Positions 1 to 14,100 of a stretch of 64,000 nucleotides of DNA are shown in pieces; position 1 is the first letter of the stretch, and the number at the start of each line of letters is the position of its first letter. The stretch comes from Plantago major (Eukaryota > Streptophyta > Magnoliopsida > Lamiales > Plantaginaceae). The DNA is taken from assembly GCA_026545765.1 (NCBI GenBank), contig CM048844.1:53230932-53294931 (forward strand). The letters are read 5' to 3'. The position numbers and the translations under genes were made by a program. The notes below the pieces were generated by a model. The model saw only the letters and a list, made by a program, of their open reading frames with translations. It was not told the DNA's origin and ran no database searches.

Positions 1-3000
1 CTCTTACTCCTTTATGTGTATATTTTAAATCTCGAATATACTTTTTCGTTTTGTCATTATACCACTTCTTTAGTGTGTTGTTTATCTCTCAAGCAGAGTT
101 CTTCGTTTGTTATTAATCCCACTCCGTTTGAGTGTTGTTTAACTCTTAATTAGAGTTCTTCGTTTGAGGTAGAACTCCTTTCTGTTTATTTTTTAAATCT
201 CGAATAGACTTTTTCGTTTCGCATTATCACACTCCTTTAGTGTTTTGTTTATCTCTCAACTAGAGTTGTTCGTTTGTTGTTAATCCCACTTCTTTTGTGT
301 GTTGTTTAACTCATAACTAGAGTTCTTCGTGTATGATACCCTTACTCCCTTCTGTGTAATTTTTAAATCTCGAATAAACCTTTTCGTTTCTCATAATCCC
401 ACTCCTTTAGTGTTTTGTTTACCCCTCAGGCAAAGTTGTTCGTTTGTTGTTTATCCCACTCCTTTTGTGTGTTGTTTAACACTCCATTAGAGTTCTTCGT
501 TTGTGATGCTCTAACTCTTTTTTGTGTATTTTTTAAATCTTGAATAAACTTTTTCGTTTCACATGATCCCACTCCTTTAGTGTGTTGTTTATCTCTGAAG
601 TGGAGTTGTTCGTTGGTTGTTTATCCCACTCCTTTTGTGTGCTGTTTAACTCTCAACTAGTATTTTTCGTTTGTGATACTCTTACTCCTTTCTGTGTAAT
701 TTTTAAATCTCGAATAGAACTTTTCGTTTCTCATTACTCCACTCCTTTAGTGCGATGTTTATCTCTCAAGCAGAGTTGTTCGTTTGTTGTTTATCCCGCT
801 CCATTTGTGTGTTGTTTAACTCTCCATTAGAGTTCTTCGTTTGTGATGCTCTAACTCATTTTTTGTGTATTTTTTAAATCTCGAATAAACTTTTTCGTTT
901 TAGATGATCCCACTCCTTTAGTGTGTTATTTATCTCTGAAGTGAAGTTGTTCGTTTGTTGTTTATCCCACTCCTTTTGTGTGCTGTTTAACTCTCAACTA
1001 GTGTTTTTGGTTTGTGATACTCTTACTACTTTCTGTGTAATTTTTAAATGTCGAATAGACCTTTTCGTTTCTCATTATCCCACTCCTTTAGTGTGTTGTT
1101 TATCTCTCAAGCAGAGTTGTTCGTTTGTTGTTTATCCCACTCCTTTTGTTTGTTGTTTAACTCTCCATTAGAGTTCATCGTTTGTGATACTCTTACTCCT
1201 TTCTGTCTATATTTTAAATCTCGAATATACTTTTTCGTTTCTCATTATACCACTCCTTTTGTATGTTGTTTATCTCTCAGGCAAAGTTGTTCGTTTGTTG
1301 TTTATCCCATCCTTAATTTTGTTTGTTGTTTAACTCTCCATTAGAGTTCATCGTTTGTGAAACTCTTACTCCTTTATGTGTATATTTTAAATCTCGAATA
1401 TACTTTTTCGTTTTGTCATTATACCACTTCTTTAGTGTGTTGTTTATCTCTCAAGCAGAGTTCTTCGTTTGTTATTAATCCCACTCCGTTTGAGTGTTGT
1501 TTAACTCTTAATTAGAGTTCTTCGTCTGTGATACTCTTACAACATTATGTGTAATTTTTAAATCTCGAATAGACCTTTTCGTTTCTAATTATCCCACTCC
1601 TTTAGTGTGTTGTTTATCTCTCAACTAGAGTTGTTCGTTTGTTGTTAATCCCACTTCTTTTGTGTGTTGTTTAACTCATAACTAGAGTTCTTCGTGTATG
1701 ATACCCTTACTCCCTTCTGTGTAATTTTTAAATCTCGAATAAACCTTTTCGTTTCTCATTATCCCACTCCTTTAGTGTTTTGTTTACCCCTCAGGCAAAG
1801 TTGTTCGTTTGTTGTTTATCCCACTCCTTTTGTGTGTTGTTTAACTCTCCATTAGAGTTCTTCGTTTGTGATGCTCTAACTCTTTTTTGTGTATTTTTTA
1901 AATCTCGAATAAACTTTTTCGTTTCACATGATCCCACTCCTTTAGTGTGTTGTTTATCTCTGAAGTGGAGTTGTTCGTTTGTTGTTTATCCCACTCCTTT
2001 TGTGTGCTGTTTAACACTCAACTAGTGTTTTTCGTTTGTGATACTCTTACTCCTTTCTGTGTAATTTTTAAATGTCGAATAGACCTTTTCGTTTCTCATT
2101 ATCCCACTCCTTTAGTGTGTTGTTTATCTCTCAAGCAGAGTTGTTCGTTTGTTGTTTATCCCACTCCTTTTGTTTGTTGTTTAACTCTCCATTAGAGTTC
2201 ATCGTTTGTGATACTCTTACTCCTTTCTGTCTATATTTTAAATCTCGAATATACTTTTTCGTTTCTCATTATACCACTCCTTTTGTATGTTGTTTATCTC
2301 GAGCAAAGTTGTTCGTTTGTTGTTTATCCCATCCTTAATTTTGTTTGTTGTTTAACTCTCCATTAGAGTTCATCGTTTGTGATACTCTTACTCCTTTATG
2401 TGTATATTTTAAATCTCGAATATACTTTTTCGTTTTGTCATTATACCACTTCTTTAGTGTGTTGTTTATCTCTCACGCAGAGTTGTTCGTTTGTTGTTAA
2501 TCCCACTCCTTTTGTGTGTTGTTTAACTCTTAATTAGAGTTCTTCGTTTGAGGTAGAACTCCTTTCTGTTTATTTTTTAAATCTCGAATAGACTTTTTCG
2601 TTTCGCATTATCACACTCCTTTAGTGTTTTGTTTATCTCTCAACTAGAGTTGTTCGTTTGTTGTTAATCCCACTTCTTTTGTGTGTTGTTTAACTCATAA
2701 CTAGAGTTCTTCGTGTATGATACCCTTACTCCCTTCTGTGTAATTTTTAAATCTCGAATAAACCTTTTCGTTTCTCATAATCCCACTCCTTTAGTGTTTT
2801 GTTTACCCCTCAGGCAAAGTTGTTCGTTTGTTGTTTATCCCACTCCTTTTGTGTGTTGTTTAACTCTCCATTAGAGTTCTTCGTTTGTGATGCTCTAACT
2901 CTTTTTTGTGTATTTTTTAAATCTTGAATAAACTTTTTCGTTTCACATGATCCCACTCCTTTAGTGTGTTGTTTATCTCTGAAGTGGAGTTGTTCGTTGG

Positions 3001-6000
3001 TTGTTTATCCCACTCCTTTTGTGTGCTGTTTAACTCTCAACTAGTATTTTTCGTTTGTGATACTCTTACTCCTTTCTGTGTAATTTTTAAATCTCGAATA
3101 GAACTTTTCGTTTCTCATTACTCCACTCCTTTAGTGCGATGTTTATCTCTCAAGCAGAGTTGTTCGTTTGTTGTTTATCCCGCTCCATTTGTGTGTTGTT
3201 TAACTCTCCATTAGAGTTCTTCGTTTGTGATGCTCTAACTAATTTTTTGGGTATTTTTTAAATCTCGAATAAACTTTTTTTTGAATGATCCCACTCCTTT
3301 AGTGTGTTATTTATCTCTGAAGTGGAGTTGTTCGTTTGTTGTTTATCCCACTCCTTTTGTGTGCTGTTTAACTCTCAACTAGTGTTTTTCGTTTGTGATA
3401 CTCTTACTCCTTTCTGTGTAATTTTTAAATGTCGAATAGACCTTTTCGTTTCTCATTATCCCACTCCTTTAGTGTGTTGTTTATCTCTCAAGCAGAGTTG
3501 TTCGTTTGTTGTTTATCCCTCTCTTTTTGTTTGTTGTCAAACACACTGAATTAGAGTTCATCGTTTGTGATACTCTTACTCCTTTATGTATAATTTTTAA
3601 ATCTCGAATAGACCTTTTCGTTTCTCATTATAACTCTACTTTAGTGTGTTTTGTTTATCTCGAGCAAAGTTGTTCGTTTGTTGTTTATCCCATCCTTAAT
3701 TTTGTTTGTTGTTTAACTCTCCATTAGAGTTCATCGTTTGTGAAACTCTTACTCCTTTATGTATATTTTAAATCTCGAATATACTTTTTCGTTTTGTCAT
3801 TATACCACTTCTTTAGTGTGTTGTTTATCTCTCAAGCAGAGTTCTTCGTTTGTTATTAATCCCACTCCGTTTGAGTGTTGTTTAACTCTTAATTAGAGTT
3901 CTTCGTCTGTGATACTCTTACTCCATTATGTGTAATTTTTAAATCTCGAATAGACCTTTTCGTTTCTAATTATCCCACTCCTTTAGTGTGTTGTTTATCT
4001 CTCAACTAGAGTTGTTCGTTTGTTGTTAATCCCACTTCTTTTGTGTGTTGTTTAACTCATAACTAGAGTTCTTCGTGTATGATACCCTTACTCCCTTCTG
4101 TGTAATTTTTAAATCTCGAATAAACCTTTTCGTTTCTCATTATCCCACTCCTTTAGTGTTTTGTTTACCCCTCAGGCAAAGTTGTTCGTTTGTTGTTTAT
4201 CCCACTCCTTTTGTGTGTTGTTTAACTCTCCATTAGAGTTCTTCGTTTGTGATGCTCTAACTCTTTTTTGTGTATTTTTTAAATCTCGAATAAACTTTTT
4301 CGTTTCACATGATCCCACTCCTTTAGTGTGTTGTTTATCTCTGAAGTGGAGTTGTTCGTTTGTTGTTTATCCCACTCCTTTTGTGTGCTGTTTAACACTC
4401 AACTAGTGTTTTTCGTTTGTGATACTCTTACTCCTTTCTGTGTAATTTTTAAATGTCGAATAGACCTTTTCGTTTCTCATTATCCCACTCCTTTAGTGTG
4501 TTGTTTATCTCTCAAGCAGAGTTGTTCGTTTGTTGTTTATCCCACTCCTTTTGTTTGTTGTTTAACTCTCCATTAGAGTTCATCGTTTGTGATACTCTTA
4601 CTCCTTTCTGTGTATATTTTAAATCTCGAATATACTTTTTCGTTTCTCATTATACCACTCCTTTTGTATGTTGTTTATCTCTCAGGCAAAGTTGTTCGTT
4701 TGTTGTTTATCCCATCCTTAATTTTGTTTGTTGTTTAACTCTCCATTAGAGTTCATCGTTTGTGATACTCTTACTCCTTTATGTGTATATTTTAAATCTC
4801 GAATATACTTTCTCGTTTTGTCATTATACCACTTCTTTAGTGTGTTGTTTATCTCTCACGCAGAGTTGTTCGTTTGTTGTTAATCCCACTCCTTTTGTGT
4901 GTTATTTAACTCTTAATTAGAGTTCTTCGTTTGAGGTAGAACTCCTTTCTGTTTATTTTTTAAATCTCGAATAGACTTTTTCGTTTCGCATTATCACACT
5001 CCTTTAGTGTTTTGTTTATCTCTCAACTAGAGTTGTTCGTTTGTTGTTAATCCCACTTCTTTTGTGTGTTGTTTAACTCATAACTAGAGTTCTTCGTGTA
5101 TGATACCCTTACTCCCTTCTGTGTAATTTTTAAATCTCGAATAAACCTTTTCGTTTCTCATAATCCCACTCCTTTAGTGTTTTGTTTACCCCTCAGGCAA
5201 AGTTGTTCGTTTGTTGTTTATCCCACTCCTTTTGTGTGTTGTTTAACTCTCCATTAGAGTTCTTCGTTTGTGATGCTCTAACTCTTTTTTGTGTATTTTT
5301 TAAATCTTGAATAAACTTTTTCGTTTCACATGATCCCACTCCTTTAGTGTGTTGTTTATCTCTGAAGTGGAGTTGTTCGTTGGTTGTTTATCCCACTCCT
5401 TTTGTGTGCTGTTTAACTCTCAACTAGTATTTTTCGTTTGTGATACTCTTACTCCTTTCTGTGTAATTTTTAAATCTCGAATAGAACTTTTCGTTTCTCA
5501 TTACTCCACTCCTTTAGTGCGATGTTTATCTCTCAAGCAGAGTTGTTCGTTTGTTGTTTATCCCGCTCCATTTGTGTGTTGTTTAACTCTCCATTAGAGT
5601 TCTTCGTTTGTGATGCTCTAACTCATTTTTTGTGTATTTTTTAAATCTCGAATAAACTTTTTCGTTTCAGATGATCCCACTCCTTTAGTGTGTTATTTAT
5701 CTCTGAAGTGGAGTTGTTCGTTTGTTGTTTATCCCACTCCTTTTGTGTGCTGTTTAACTCTCAACTAGTGTTTTTCGTTTGTGATACTCTTACTCCTTTC
5801 TGTGTAATTTTTAAATGTCGAATAGACCTTTTCGTTTCTCATTATCCCACTCCTTTAGTGTGTTGTTTATCTCTCAAGCAGAGTTGTTCGTTTGTTGTTT
5901 ATCCCACTCCTTTTGTTTGTTGTTTAACTCCCCATTAGAGTTCATCGTTTGTGATACTCTTACTCCTTTCTGTCTATATTTTAAATCTCGAATATACTTT

Positions 6001-8160
6001 TTCGTTTCTCATTATACCACTCCTTTAGTGTTTTGCTTACCCCTCAGGCAAAGTTGTTCGTTTGTTGTTTATCCCATCCTTAATTTTGTTTGTTGTTTAA
6101 CTCTCCATTAGAGTTCATCGTTTGTGAAACTCTTACTCCTTTATGTGTATATTTTAAATCTCGAATATACTTTTTCGTTTTGTCATTATACCACTTCTTT
6201 AGTGTGTTGTTTATCTCTCAAGCAGAGTTCTTCGTTTGTTATTAATCCCACTCCGTTTGAGTGTTGTTTAACTCTTAATTAGAGTTCTTCGTCTGTGATA
6301 CTCTTACTCCATTATGTGTAATTTTTAAATCTCGAATAGACCTTTTCGTTTCTAATTATCCCACTCCTTTAGTGTGTTGTTTATCTCTCAACTAGAGTTG
6401 TTCGTTTGTTGTTAATCCCACTTCTTTTGTGTGTTGTTTAACTCATAACTAGAGTTCTTCGTGTATGATACCCTTACTCCCTTCTGTGTAATTTTTAAAT
6501 CTCGAATAAACCTTTTCGTTTCTCATTATCCCACTCCTTTAGTGTTTTGTTTACCCCTCAGGCAAAGTTGTTCGTTTGTTGTTTATCCCACTCCTTTTGT
6601 GTTGTTTAACTCTCCATTAGAGTTCTTCGTTTGTGATGCTCTAACTCTTTTTTGTGTATTTTTTAAATCTCGAATAAACTTTTTCGTTTCACATGATCCC
6701 ACTCCTTTAGTGTGTTGTTTATCTCTGAAGTGGAGTTGTTCGTTTGTTGTTTATCCCACTCCTTTTGTGTGCTGTTTAACTCTCAACTAGTGTTTTTCGT
6801 TTGTGATACTCTTACTCCTTTCTGTGTAATTTTTAAATGTCGAATAGACCTTTTCGTTTCTCATTATCCCACTCCTTTAGTGTGTTGTTTATCTCTCAAG
6901 CAGAGTTGTTCGTTTGTTGTTTATCCCACTCCTTTTGTTTGTTGTTTAACTCTCCATTAGAGTTCATCGTTTGTGATACTCTTACTCCTTTCTGTGTATA
7001 TTTTAAATCTCGAATATACTTTTTCGTTTCTCATTATACCACTCCTTTTGTATGTTGTTTATCTCTCAGGCAAAGTTGTTCGTTTGTTGTTTATCCCATC
7101 CTTAATTTTGTTTGTTGTTTAACTCTCCATTAGAGTTCATCGTTTGTGATACTCTTACTCCTTTATGTGTATATTTTAAATCTCGAATATACTTTTTCGT
7201 TTTGTCATTATACCACTTCTTTAGTGTGTTGTTTATCTCTCAAGCAGAGTTGTTCGTTTGTTGTTAATCCCACTCCTTTTGTGTGTTATTTAACTCTTAA
7301 TTAGAGTTCTTCGTCTGTGATACTCTTACTCCATTATGTGTAATTTTTAAATCTCGAATAAACCTTTTCGTTTCTAATTATCCCACTCCTTTAGTGTGTT
7401 GTTTATCTCTCAACTAGAGTTGTTCGTTTGTTGTTAGTCCCACTTCTTTTGTGTGTTGTTTAACTCTTAATTAGAGTTCTTCGTGTATGATACCATTACT
7501 CCTTTCTATGTAATTTTTAAATCTCGAATAAACCTTTTCGTTTCTCATTATCCCACTCCTTTAGTGTTTTGTTTACCTCTCAGGCAAAGTTGTTCGTTTG
7601 TTGTTTATCCCACTCCTTTTGTGTTGTTTAACTCTCCATTAGAGTTCTTCGTTTGTGATGCTCTTACTATTTTTTGTGTATTTTTTAAATCTCGAATAAT
7701 GTTTTTCGTTTCACATGATCCCACTCCTTTAGTGTTTTGTATACCTCTCAGGCAAAGTTGTTCATTTGTTGTTTATCCCACTCCTTTTTTGTGCTGTTTA
7801 ACTCTCAACTAGTGTTTTTCGTTTGTGATACTCTTACTCCTTTCAGTGTAATTTTTCAATCTCGAATAGACCATTTCGTTTCTCATTATCCCACTCCTTT
7901 AGTGTGTTGTTTATCTCTCAAGCAGAGTTGTTCGTTTGTTGTTTATCCCACTCCTTTTGTTTGTTGTTTAACTCTCCATTAGAGTTCGTCGTTTGTGATA
8001 CTCTTACTCGTTTCTATGTATATTTTAAATATCGAATATACTTTTTCGTTTCTCATTATACCACTCCTCTAGTCTGTTGTTTATCTGTCAGGCAAAGTTG
8101 TTCGTTTGTTGTTTATCCCATCCTTAATTTTGTTTGTTGTTTAACTCTCCATTAGAGTTC
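1..8160 (+). repeat. Satellite array, block I: 8+6-monomer higher-order repeat
   Basis: This is a tandem array of a ~170 bp T-rich monomer. A marker variant containing CCTTAATTTTG recurs, and the stop triplet just after it lies at 1344, 2366, 3727, 4749, 6111, 7133 and 8155. The spacings are therefore 1022, 1361, 1022, 1362, 1022 and 1022 bp, that is 6, 8, 6, 8, 6 and 6 monomers. The 8+6 pair makes a 14-monomer HOR of ~2,383 bp in three near-identical copies (about 1-2383, 2384-4766, 4767-7150), after which the order changes to 6+6. Copies differ by only a few bases per kb by eye, which indicates recent amplification. The array continues off the left edge of the window. Open frames inside it are not credible genes. 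Confidence 0.93.
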
Positions 8161-11100
8161 ATCGTTTGTGAAACTCTTACTCCTTTATGTATATTTTAAA
8201 TCTCGAATATACGTTTTCGTTTGTCATAATCACACTTCTTTAGTGTGTTGTTTATCTATCAGGAAATGTTGTTCGTTTGTTGTTTATCCCACTCCTTTTG
8301 TGTGTTGTTTAACCCTCAATTAGAGTTCTTCATTTGTGATACTCTTACTCCATTCTGTGTATTTTTTAAATCTCGAATAGACTTTTTCGTTTCTCATTAT
8401 CCCACTCCTTTAGTGTGTTGTTTATCTCTCAAGCAGAGTTGTTCGTTTGTTGTTAATCCCACTCTTTTTGTGTGTTGTTTAACTCTTAATTAGACTTCTT
8501 CGTCTGTGATACTCTTACTCCTTTCCATGTAATTTTAAATCTCGAATAGACTTTTTCGTTTCTCATTATCCCACTCCTTTAGTGTGTTGTTTATCTCTCA
8601 AGCAGAGTTGTTCGTTTGTTGTTTATCCCACTCCTTTTATGTGTTGTTTAACTCTCAATTAGTGTTTTTCGTTTTTGATACTCTTACTCCTTTCTCTGTA
8701 TTTTTTAAATCTCGAATATACTTTTTCTTTTCTCATTATCCCACTCCTTTAGTGTGTTGTTTATCTCTCAAGTGGAGTTGTTCGTTTGTTGTTTATCCCA
8801 CTCCTTTTGTGTGTTGTTTAACTCTCAATTAGTGTTTTTCGTTTTTGATACTCTTACTCCTTTCTCTGTATTTTTTAAATCTCGAATAGACTTTTTCGTT
8901 TCTCATTATCCCACTCCTTTAGTGTGTTGTTTATCTCTCAAGCAGAGTTGTTCGTTTGTTGTTTATCCCACTCCTTTTGTTTGTTGTTTACTCTTAATTA
9001 GAGTTCCTCGTTTGAGATACTGTTACTCCTTTCAGTGTATTTTTTAAATCTCGAATAGACTTTTTCGTTTCTCATTATCCCACTCCTTTAATGTGTTGTT
9101 TATCTCTCAAGCAGAGTTGTTTATCCCACTCCTTTTGTTTGTTGTTTACTCTTAATTAGAGTTCTTCGTTTGAGATACTCTTACTCCTTTCAGTGTATTT
9201 TTTAAATCTCGAATAGACTTTTTCGTTTCTCATCATCCCACTCCTTTAGTGTGTTGTTTATCTCTCAAGCAAAGTTGTTCGTTTGTTGTTTATCCCATCC
9301 TTAATTTTGTTTGTTGTTTAACTCTCCATTAGAGTTCATCGTTTGTGAAACTCTTACTCCTTTATGTGTATATTTTAAATCTAATATACTTTTTCGTTTG
9401 TCATTATACCACTTCTTTAGTGTGTTGTTTATCTCTCAGCAGAGTTGTTCGTTTGTTGTTAATCCCCTCCTTTGTGTGTTGTTTAACTCTTAATTAGAGT
9501 TCTTCGTTTGATACTCTTACTCCATTATGTAATTTTAAATCTCGAATAGACTTTTTCGTTTCAAATTATCACACTCCTTTATTGATTTGTTTATCTCTCA
9601 ACAGAGTTGTTCGTTTGTTGTTAATCCCACTTCTTTTGTGTGTTGTTTAACTCATAACTAGAGTTCTTCGTGTATGATACCCTTACTCCCTTCTGTGTAA
9701 TTTTTAAATCTCGAATAAACCTTTTCGTTTCTCATTATCCCACTCCGTTAGTGTTTTGTTTATCTCTCAGGCAAAGTTGTTCGTTTGTTGTTTACCCCAC
9801 TCCTTTTGTGTGTTGTTTAACTCTCCATTAGAGTTCTTCGTTTGTGATGCTCTTACTCTTTTTTGTGTATTTTTTAAATCTCGAATAAACTTTTTCGTTT
9901 CTCATCATCCTACTCCTTTAGTGTGTTGTATCTCTCGAAGTTGTTGTTTTTGTTGTTTATCCCACTCCTTTTTGTGTTGTTTAACTCTCAACTAGTTTTT
10001 CGTTTGTTATACTCTTTCTCCTTTCCGTGTAATTTTTAAATCTCGAATAGACTTTTTCGTTTCTCATTATCCCACTCCTTTAGTGTTGTTTTATCTCTCA
10101 AGTGAGTTGTTCGTTTGTTGTTTATCCCACATCTTTTGTGTGTTGTTTAACTCTCCATTAGAGTTCTTCGTTTGTGATACTCTTACTCCATTCTGTGTAA
10201 TTTTTAAATCTCGAATAGAAGTTTTCGTTTCTCATTATCACACTCCTTTAGCGTGTTGTTTATCTCTCAGGCAAAGATGTTCGTTTGTTGTTAATCCCAC
10301 TCCTTTTGTGTGTTGTTTAAGTCTCCATTAGAGTTCTTCGTTTGTGATACTCTTACTCCATTCTGTGTATTTTTTAAATCTCGAATAGACTTTTTCGTTT
10401 CTCATTATCCCACTCCTTTAGTGTGTTGTTTATCTCTCAAGCAGAGTTGTTCGTTTGTTGTTTATCCCACTCCTTTTGTGTGTTGTTTAACTCTCAATTA
10501 GAGTTCTTCGTTTGTGATACTCTTACTCCATTTTTAGTAATTTTTAAATCTCGAATAGACTTTTTCGTTTCTCATTATCCCACTCCTTTAATGTGTTGTT
10601 TATCTCTCAAGCAGAGTTGTTCGTTTGTTGTTTATCCCACTCCTTTTGTTTGTTGTTTACTCTTAATTAGAGTTCTTCGTTTGAGATACTCTTACTCCTT
10701 TTTCTGTATTTTTTAAATCTCGAATAGACTTTTTCGTTTCTCATTATCCCACTCCTTTAATGTGTTGTTTATCTCTCAAGCAGAGTTGTTCGGTTGTTGT
10801 TTATCCCACTCCTTTGGTTTGTTGTTTACTCTTAATTAGAGTTCTTCGTTTGTGATACTCTTACTCCATTCTGTGTATTTTTTAAATTTCGAATAGACTT
10901 TTTCGTTTCTCATTATCCCACTCCTTTAGTGTGTTGTTTATCTCTCAAGCAGAGTTGTTCGTTTGTTGTTAATCCCACTCTTTTTGTGTGTTGTTTAACT
11001 CTTAATTAGACTTCTTTGTTTGTTATACTCTTTCTCCTTTCCGTGTAATTTATAAATCTCGAATAGACTTATTCGTTTCTCAATATCCCACTCCTTTAAT

Positions 11101-14100
11101 GTGTTGTTTATCTCTCAAGCAGAGTTGTTCGTTTGTTGTTTATCCCACTCCTTTTCTGTGTTGTTTAAGTCTCAATTAGAGTTCTTCGTTCTTGAGACTA
11201 TTACTCCTTTGTCTGTATTGTTTAAATCTCGTATACACTTTTTCTTTATCATCATCCCACTCCTTTAGTGTGTTGTTTATCTCTCAAGTGGAGTTGTTCA
11301 TTTGTTGTTTATCCCTCCTTTTTGTGTTGTTTAACTCTCAACTAGTGTTTTTCGTTTGTGATACTCTTACTCCTTTCTGTGTAATTTTTAAATGTCGAAT
11401 AGACCTTTTCGTTTCTCATTATCCCACTCCTTTAGTGTGTTGTTTATCTCTCAAGCAGAGTTGTTCGTTTGTTGTTTATCCCTCCTTTTGTTTGTTGTTT
11501 AACTCTCCATTAGAGTTCATCGTTTGTGATACTCTTACTCCTTTACGTGTATTTTTAAATCTGAATATACTTTTTCGTTTCTCATTATACCACTCCTTTT
11601 GTATGTTGTTTATCTCTCAGGCAAAGTTGTTCGTTTGTTGTTTATCCCATCCTTAATTTTGTTTGTTGTTTAACTCTCCATTAGAGTTCATCGTTTGTGA
11701 TACTCTTACTCCTTTTTGTATATTTTAAATCTCGAATAGACTTTTTAGTTTCTCATAATCCCACTCCTTTAGTGTGTTGTTTATCTCTCAAGAAGAGTTG
11801 TTCGATTGTTGTTAATCCCACTCCTTTTGTGCTTTGTTTAACTCTTAATTAGAGTTCTTCGTTTGAGAAAGAACTCCTTTCTGTGTAATTTTTAAATCAC
11901 TAATAGACTTTTTCGTTTCTCATTATCACACTCCTCTAGTGTGTTATTTATCTCTCAAGTAGAGTTGTTCGTTTGTTGTTAATCCCACATCTTTTGTGTG
12001 TTGTTTAACTCATAACTAGAGTTCTTCGTGTATGATACCCTTACTCCCTTCTGTGTAATTTTTAAATCTCGAATAAACCTTTTCGTTTCTGATTATCCCA
12101 CTCCTTTAGTGTGTTGTTTATCTCTCACGCAGAGTTGTTCGTTTGTTGTTTATCCCACTCCTTTTGTGTGTTGTTTAACTCTCCATTAGAGTTCTTCGTT
12201 TGTGATGCTCTAACTCTTTTTTGTGTATTTTTTAAATCTCGAATAAACTTTTTCGTTTCACATGATCCCACTCCTTTAGTGTGTTGTTTATCTCTCAAGT
12301 GGAGTTGTTCGTTTGTTGTTTATCCCACTCCTTTTGTGTGTTGTTTAACTCTCAATTAGTGTTTTTCGTTTTTGATACTCTTACTCCTTTCTCTGTATTT
12401 TTTAAATCTCGAATAGACTTTTTCGTTTATCATCATCCCACTCCTTTAGTGTGTTGTTTATCTCTCAAGCAGAGTTGTTCGTTTGTTGTTTATCCCACTC
12501 CTTTTGTTTGTTGTTTAACTCTTAATTAGAGTTCTTCGTTCGTGATACTCTTACTCCTTTCTCTGTATTTTTTAAATCTCGAATATACTTTTTCTTTTCT
12601 CATTATCCCACTCCTTTAGTGTGTTGTTTATCTCTCAAGTGGAGTTGTTCGTTTGTTGTTTATCCCACTCCTTTTGTTTGTTGTTTACTCTTAATTAGAG
12701 TTCTTCGTTTGTGATACTCTTACTCCTTTCAGTGTATTTTTTAAATCTCGAATAGACTTTTTCGTTTCTCATTATCCCACTCCTTTAGTGTGTTGTTTAT
12801 CTCTCAAGCAGAGTTGTTCGTTTGTTGTTTATCCCACTCCTTTTGTGTGTTGTTTAACTCTCAATTAGTGTTTTTCGTTTTTGATACTCTTACTCCTTTC
12901 TCTGTATTTTTTAAATCTCGAATATACTTTTTCTTTTCTCATTATACCACTAATTTCTTGTGTTGTTTATCTCTCAGGCTAAGTTTTTCGTTCGTTGTTT
13001 ATCCCATTCCTTTTGTGTATTGTTTAACTCTCCATTAGAGTTCTTCGTTTGTGATACTGTTACTCCTTTCAATGTATATTTTAAATCTCGAATATACTTT
13101 TTCGTTTCTCATTATCCCACTCCTTTAGTGTGTTGTTTATCTCTCAAGCAGAGTTGTTCGTTTGTTGTTAATCCCACTCTTTTTGTGTGTTGTTTAACTC
13201 TTAATTAGACTTCTTCGTTTGTTATACTCTTTCTCCTTTCCGTGTAATTTTTAAATCTCGAATAGACGTTTTCGTTTCTCATTATCCCACTCCTTTAGTG
13301 TGTTGTTTATCTCTCAAGCAGAGTTGTTCGTTTGTTGTTAATCCCACTCCTTTTGTGTGTTGTTTAACTCATAATTAGAGTTCTTCATCTGTGACACTCT
13401 TACTCCATTATGTGTAATTTTTAAATCTCGAATAGACTTTTTCGTTTCTCATTATCCCACTCCTTTAGTGTTTTGTTGATCTCTCACGCAAAGTTGTTTG
13501 TTTGTTGTTTATCCCACACCTTTTGTGTGTTGTCTAATTCTCCATTATAGTTCTTCGTTTGAGATACTCTTACTCCTTTCAGTGTATTTTTTAAATCTCG
13601 AATAAACTATTTCGTTTCTCATCATCCCACTCCTTTAGTGTGTTGTTTATCTCTCAAGCAGAGTTGTTCGTTTGTTGTTTATCCCACTCCTTTTGTGTGT
13701 TGTTTAACTCTCAACTAGTGTTTTTCGTTTTTGATACTCTTACTCCATTCTGTGTAATTTATAAATCTCGAATAGACTTATTCGTTTCTCATTATCCCAC
13801 TCCTTTAGTGTGTTGTTTATCTCTCAAGCAGAGTTGTTCGTTTGTTGTTAATCCCACTCTTTTTGTGTGTTGTTTAACTCTTAATTAGACTTCTTTGTTT
13901 GTTATACTCTTTCTCCTTTCCGTGTAATTTATAAATCTCGAATAGACTTATTCGTTTCTCATTATCCCACTCCTTTAATGTGTTGTTTATCTCTCAAGCA
14001 GAGTTGTTCGTTTGTTGTTTATCCCACTCCTTTTGTGTGTTGTTTAACTCTCAACTAGTGTTTTTCGTTTTTGATACTCTTACTCCATCTATTTTTTAAA

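Noticed and set aside
582..830. Repeated ~82-codon open frames in the satellite (this one and about 100 similar ones)
   Set aside because: They start mostly at TTG or GTG, show a 19-residue period that mirrors the 57 bp subunits, and shift frame each monomer because B is 56 bp. T-rich DNA simply lacks stops on this strand.
1..8160. CRISPR-like array of regularly spaced repeats
   Set aside because: There are no unique spacers. The whole 170 bp unit repeats, as in a plant satellite.
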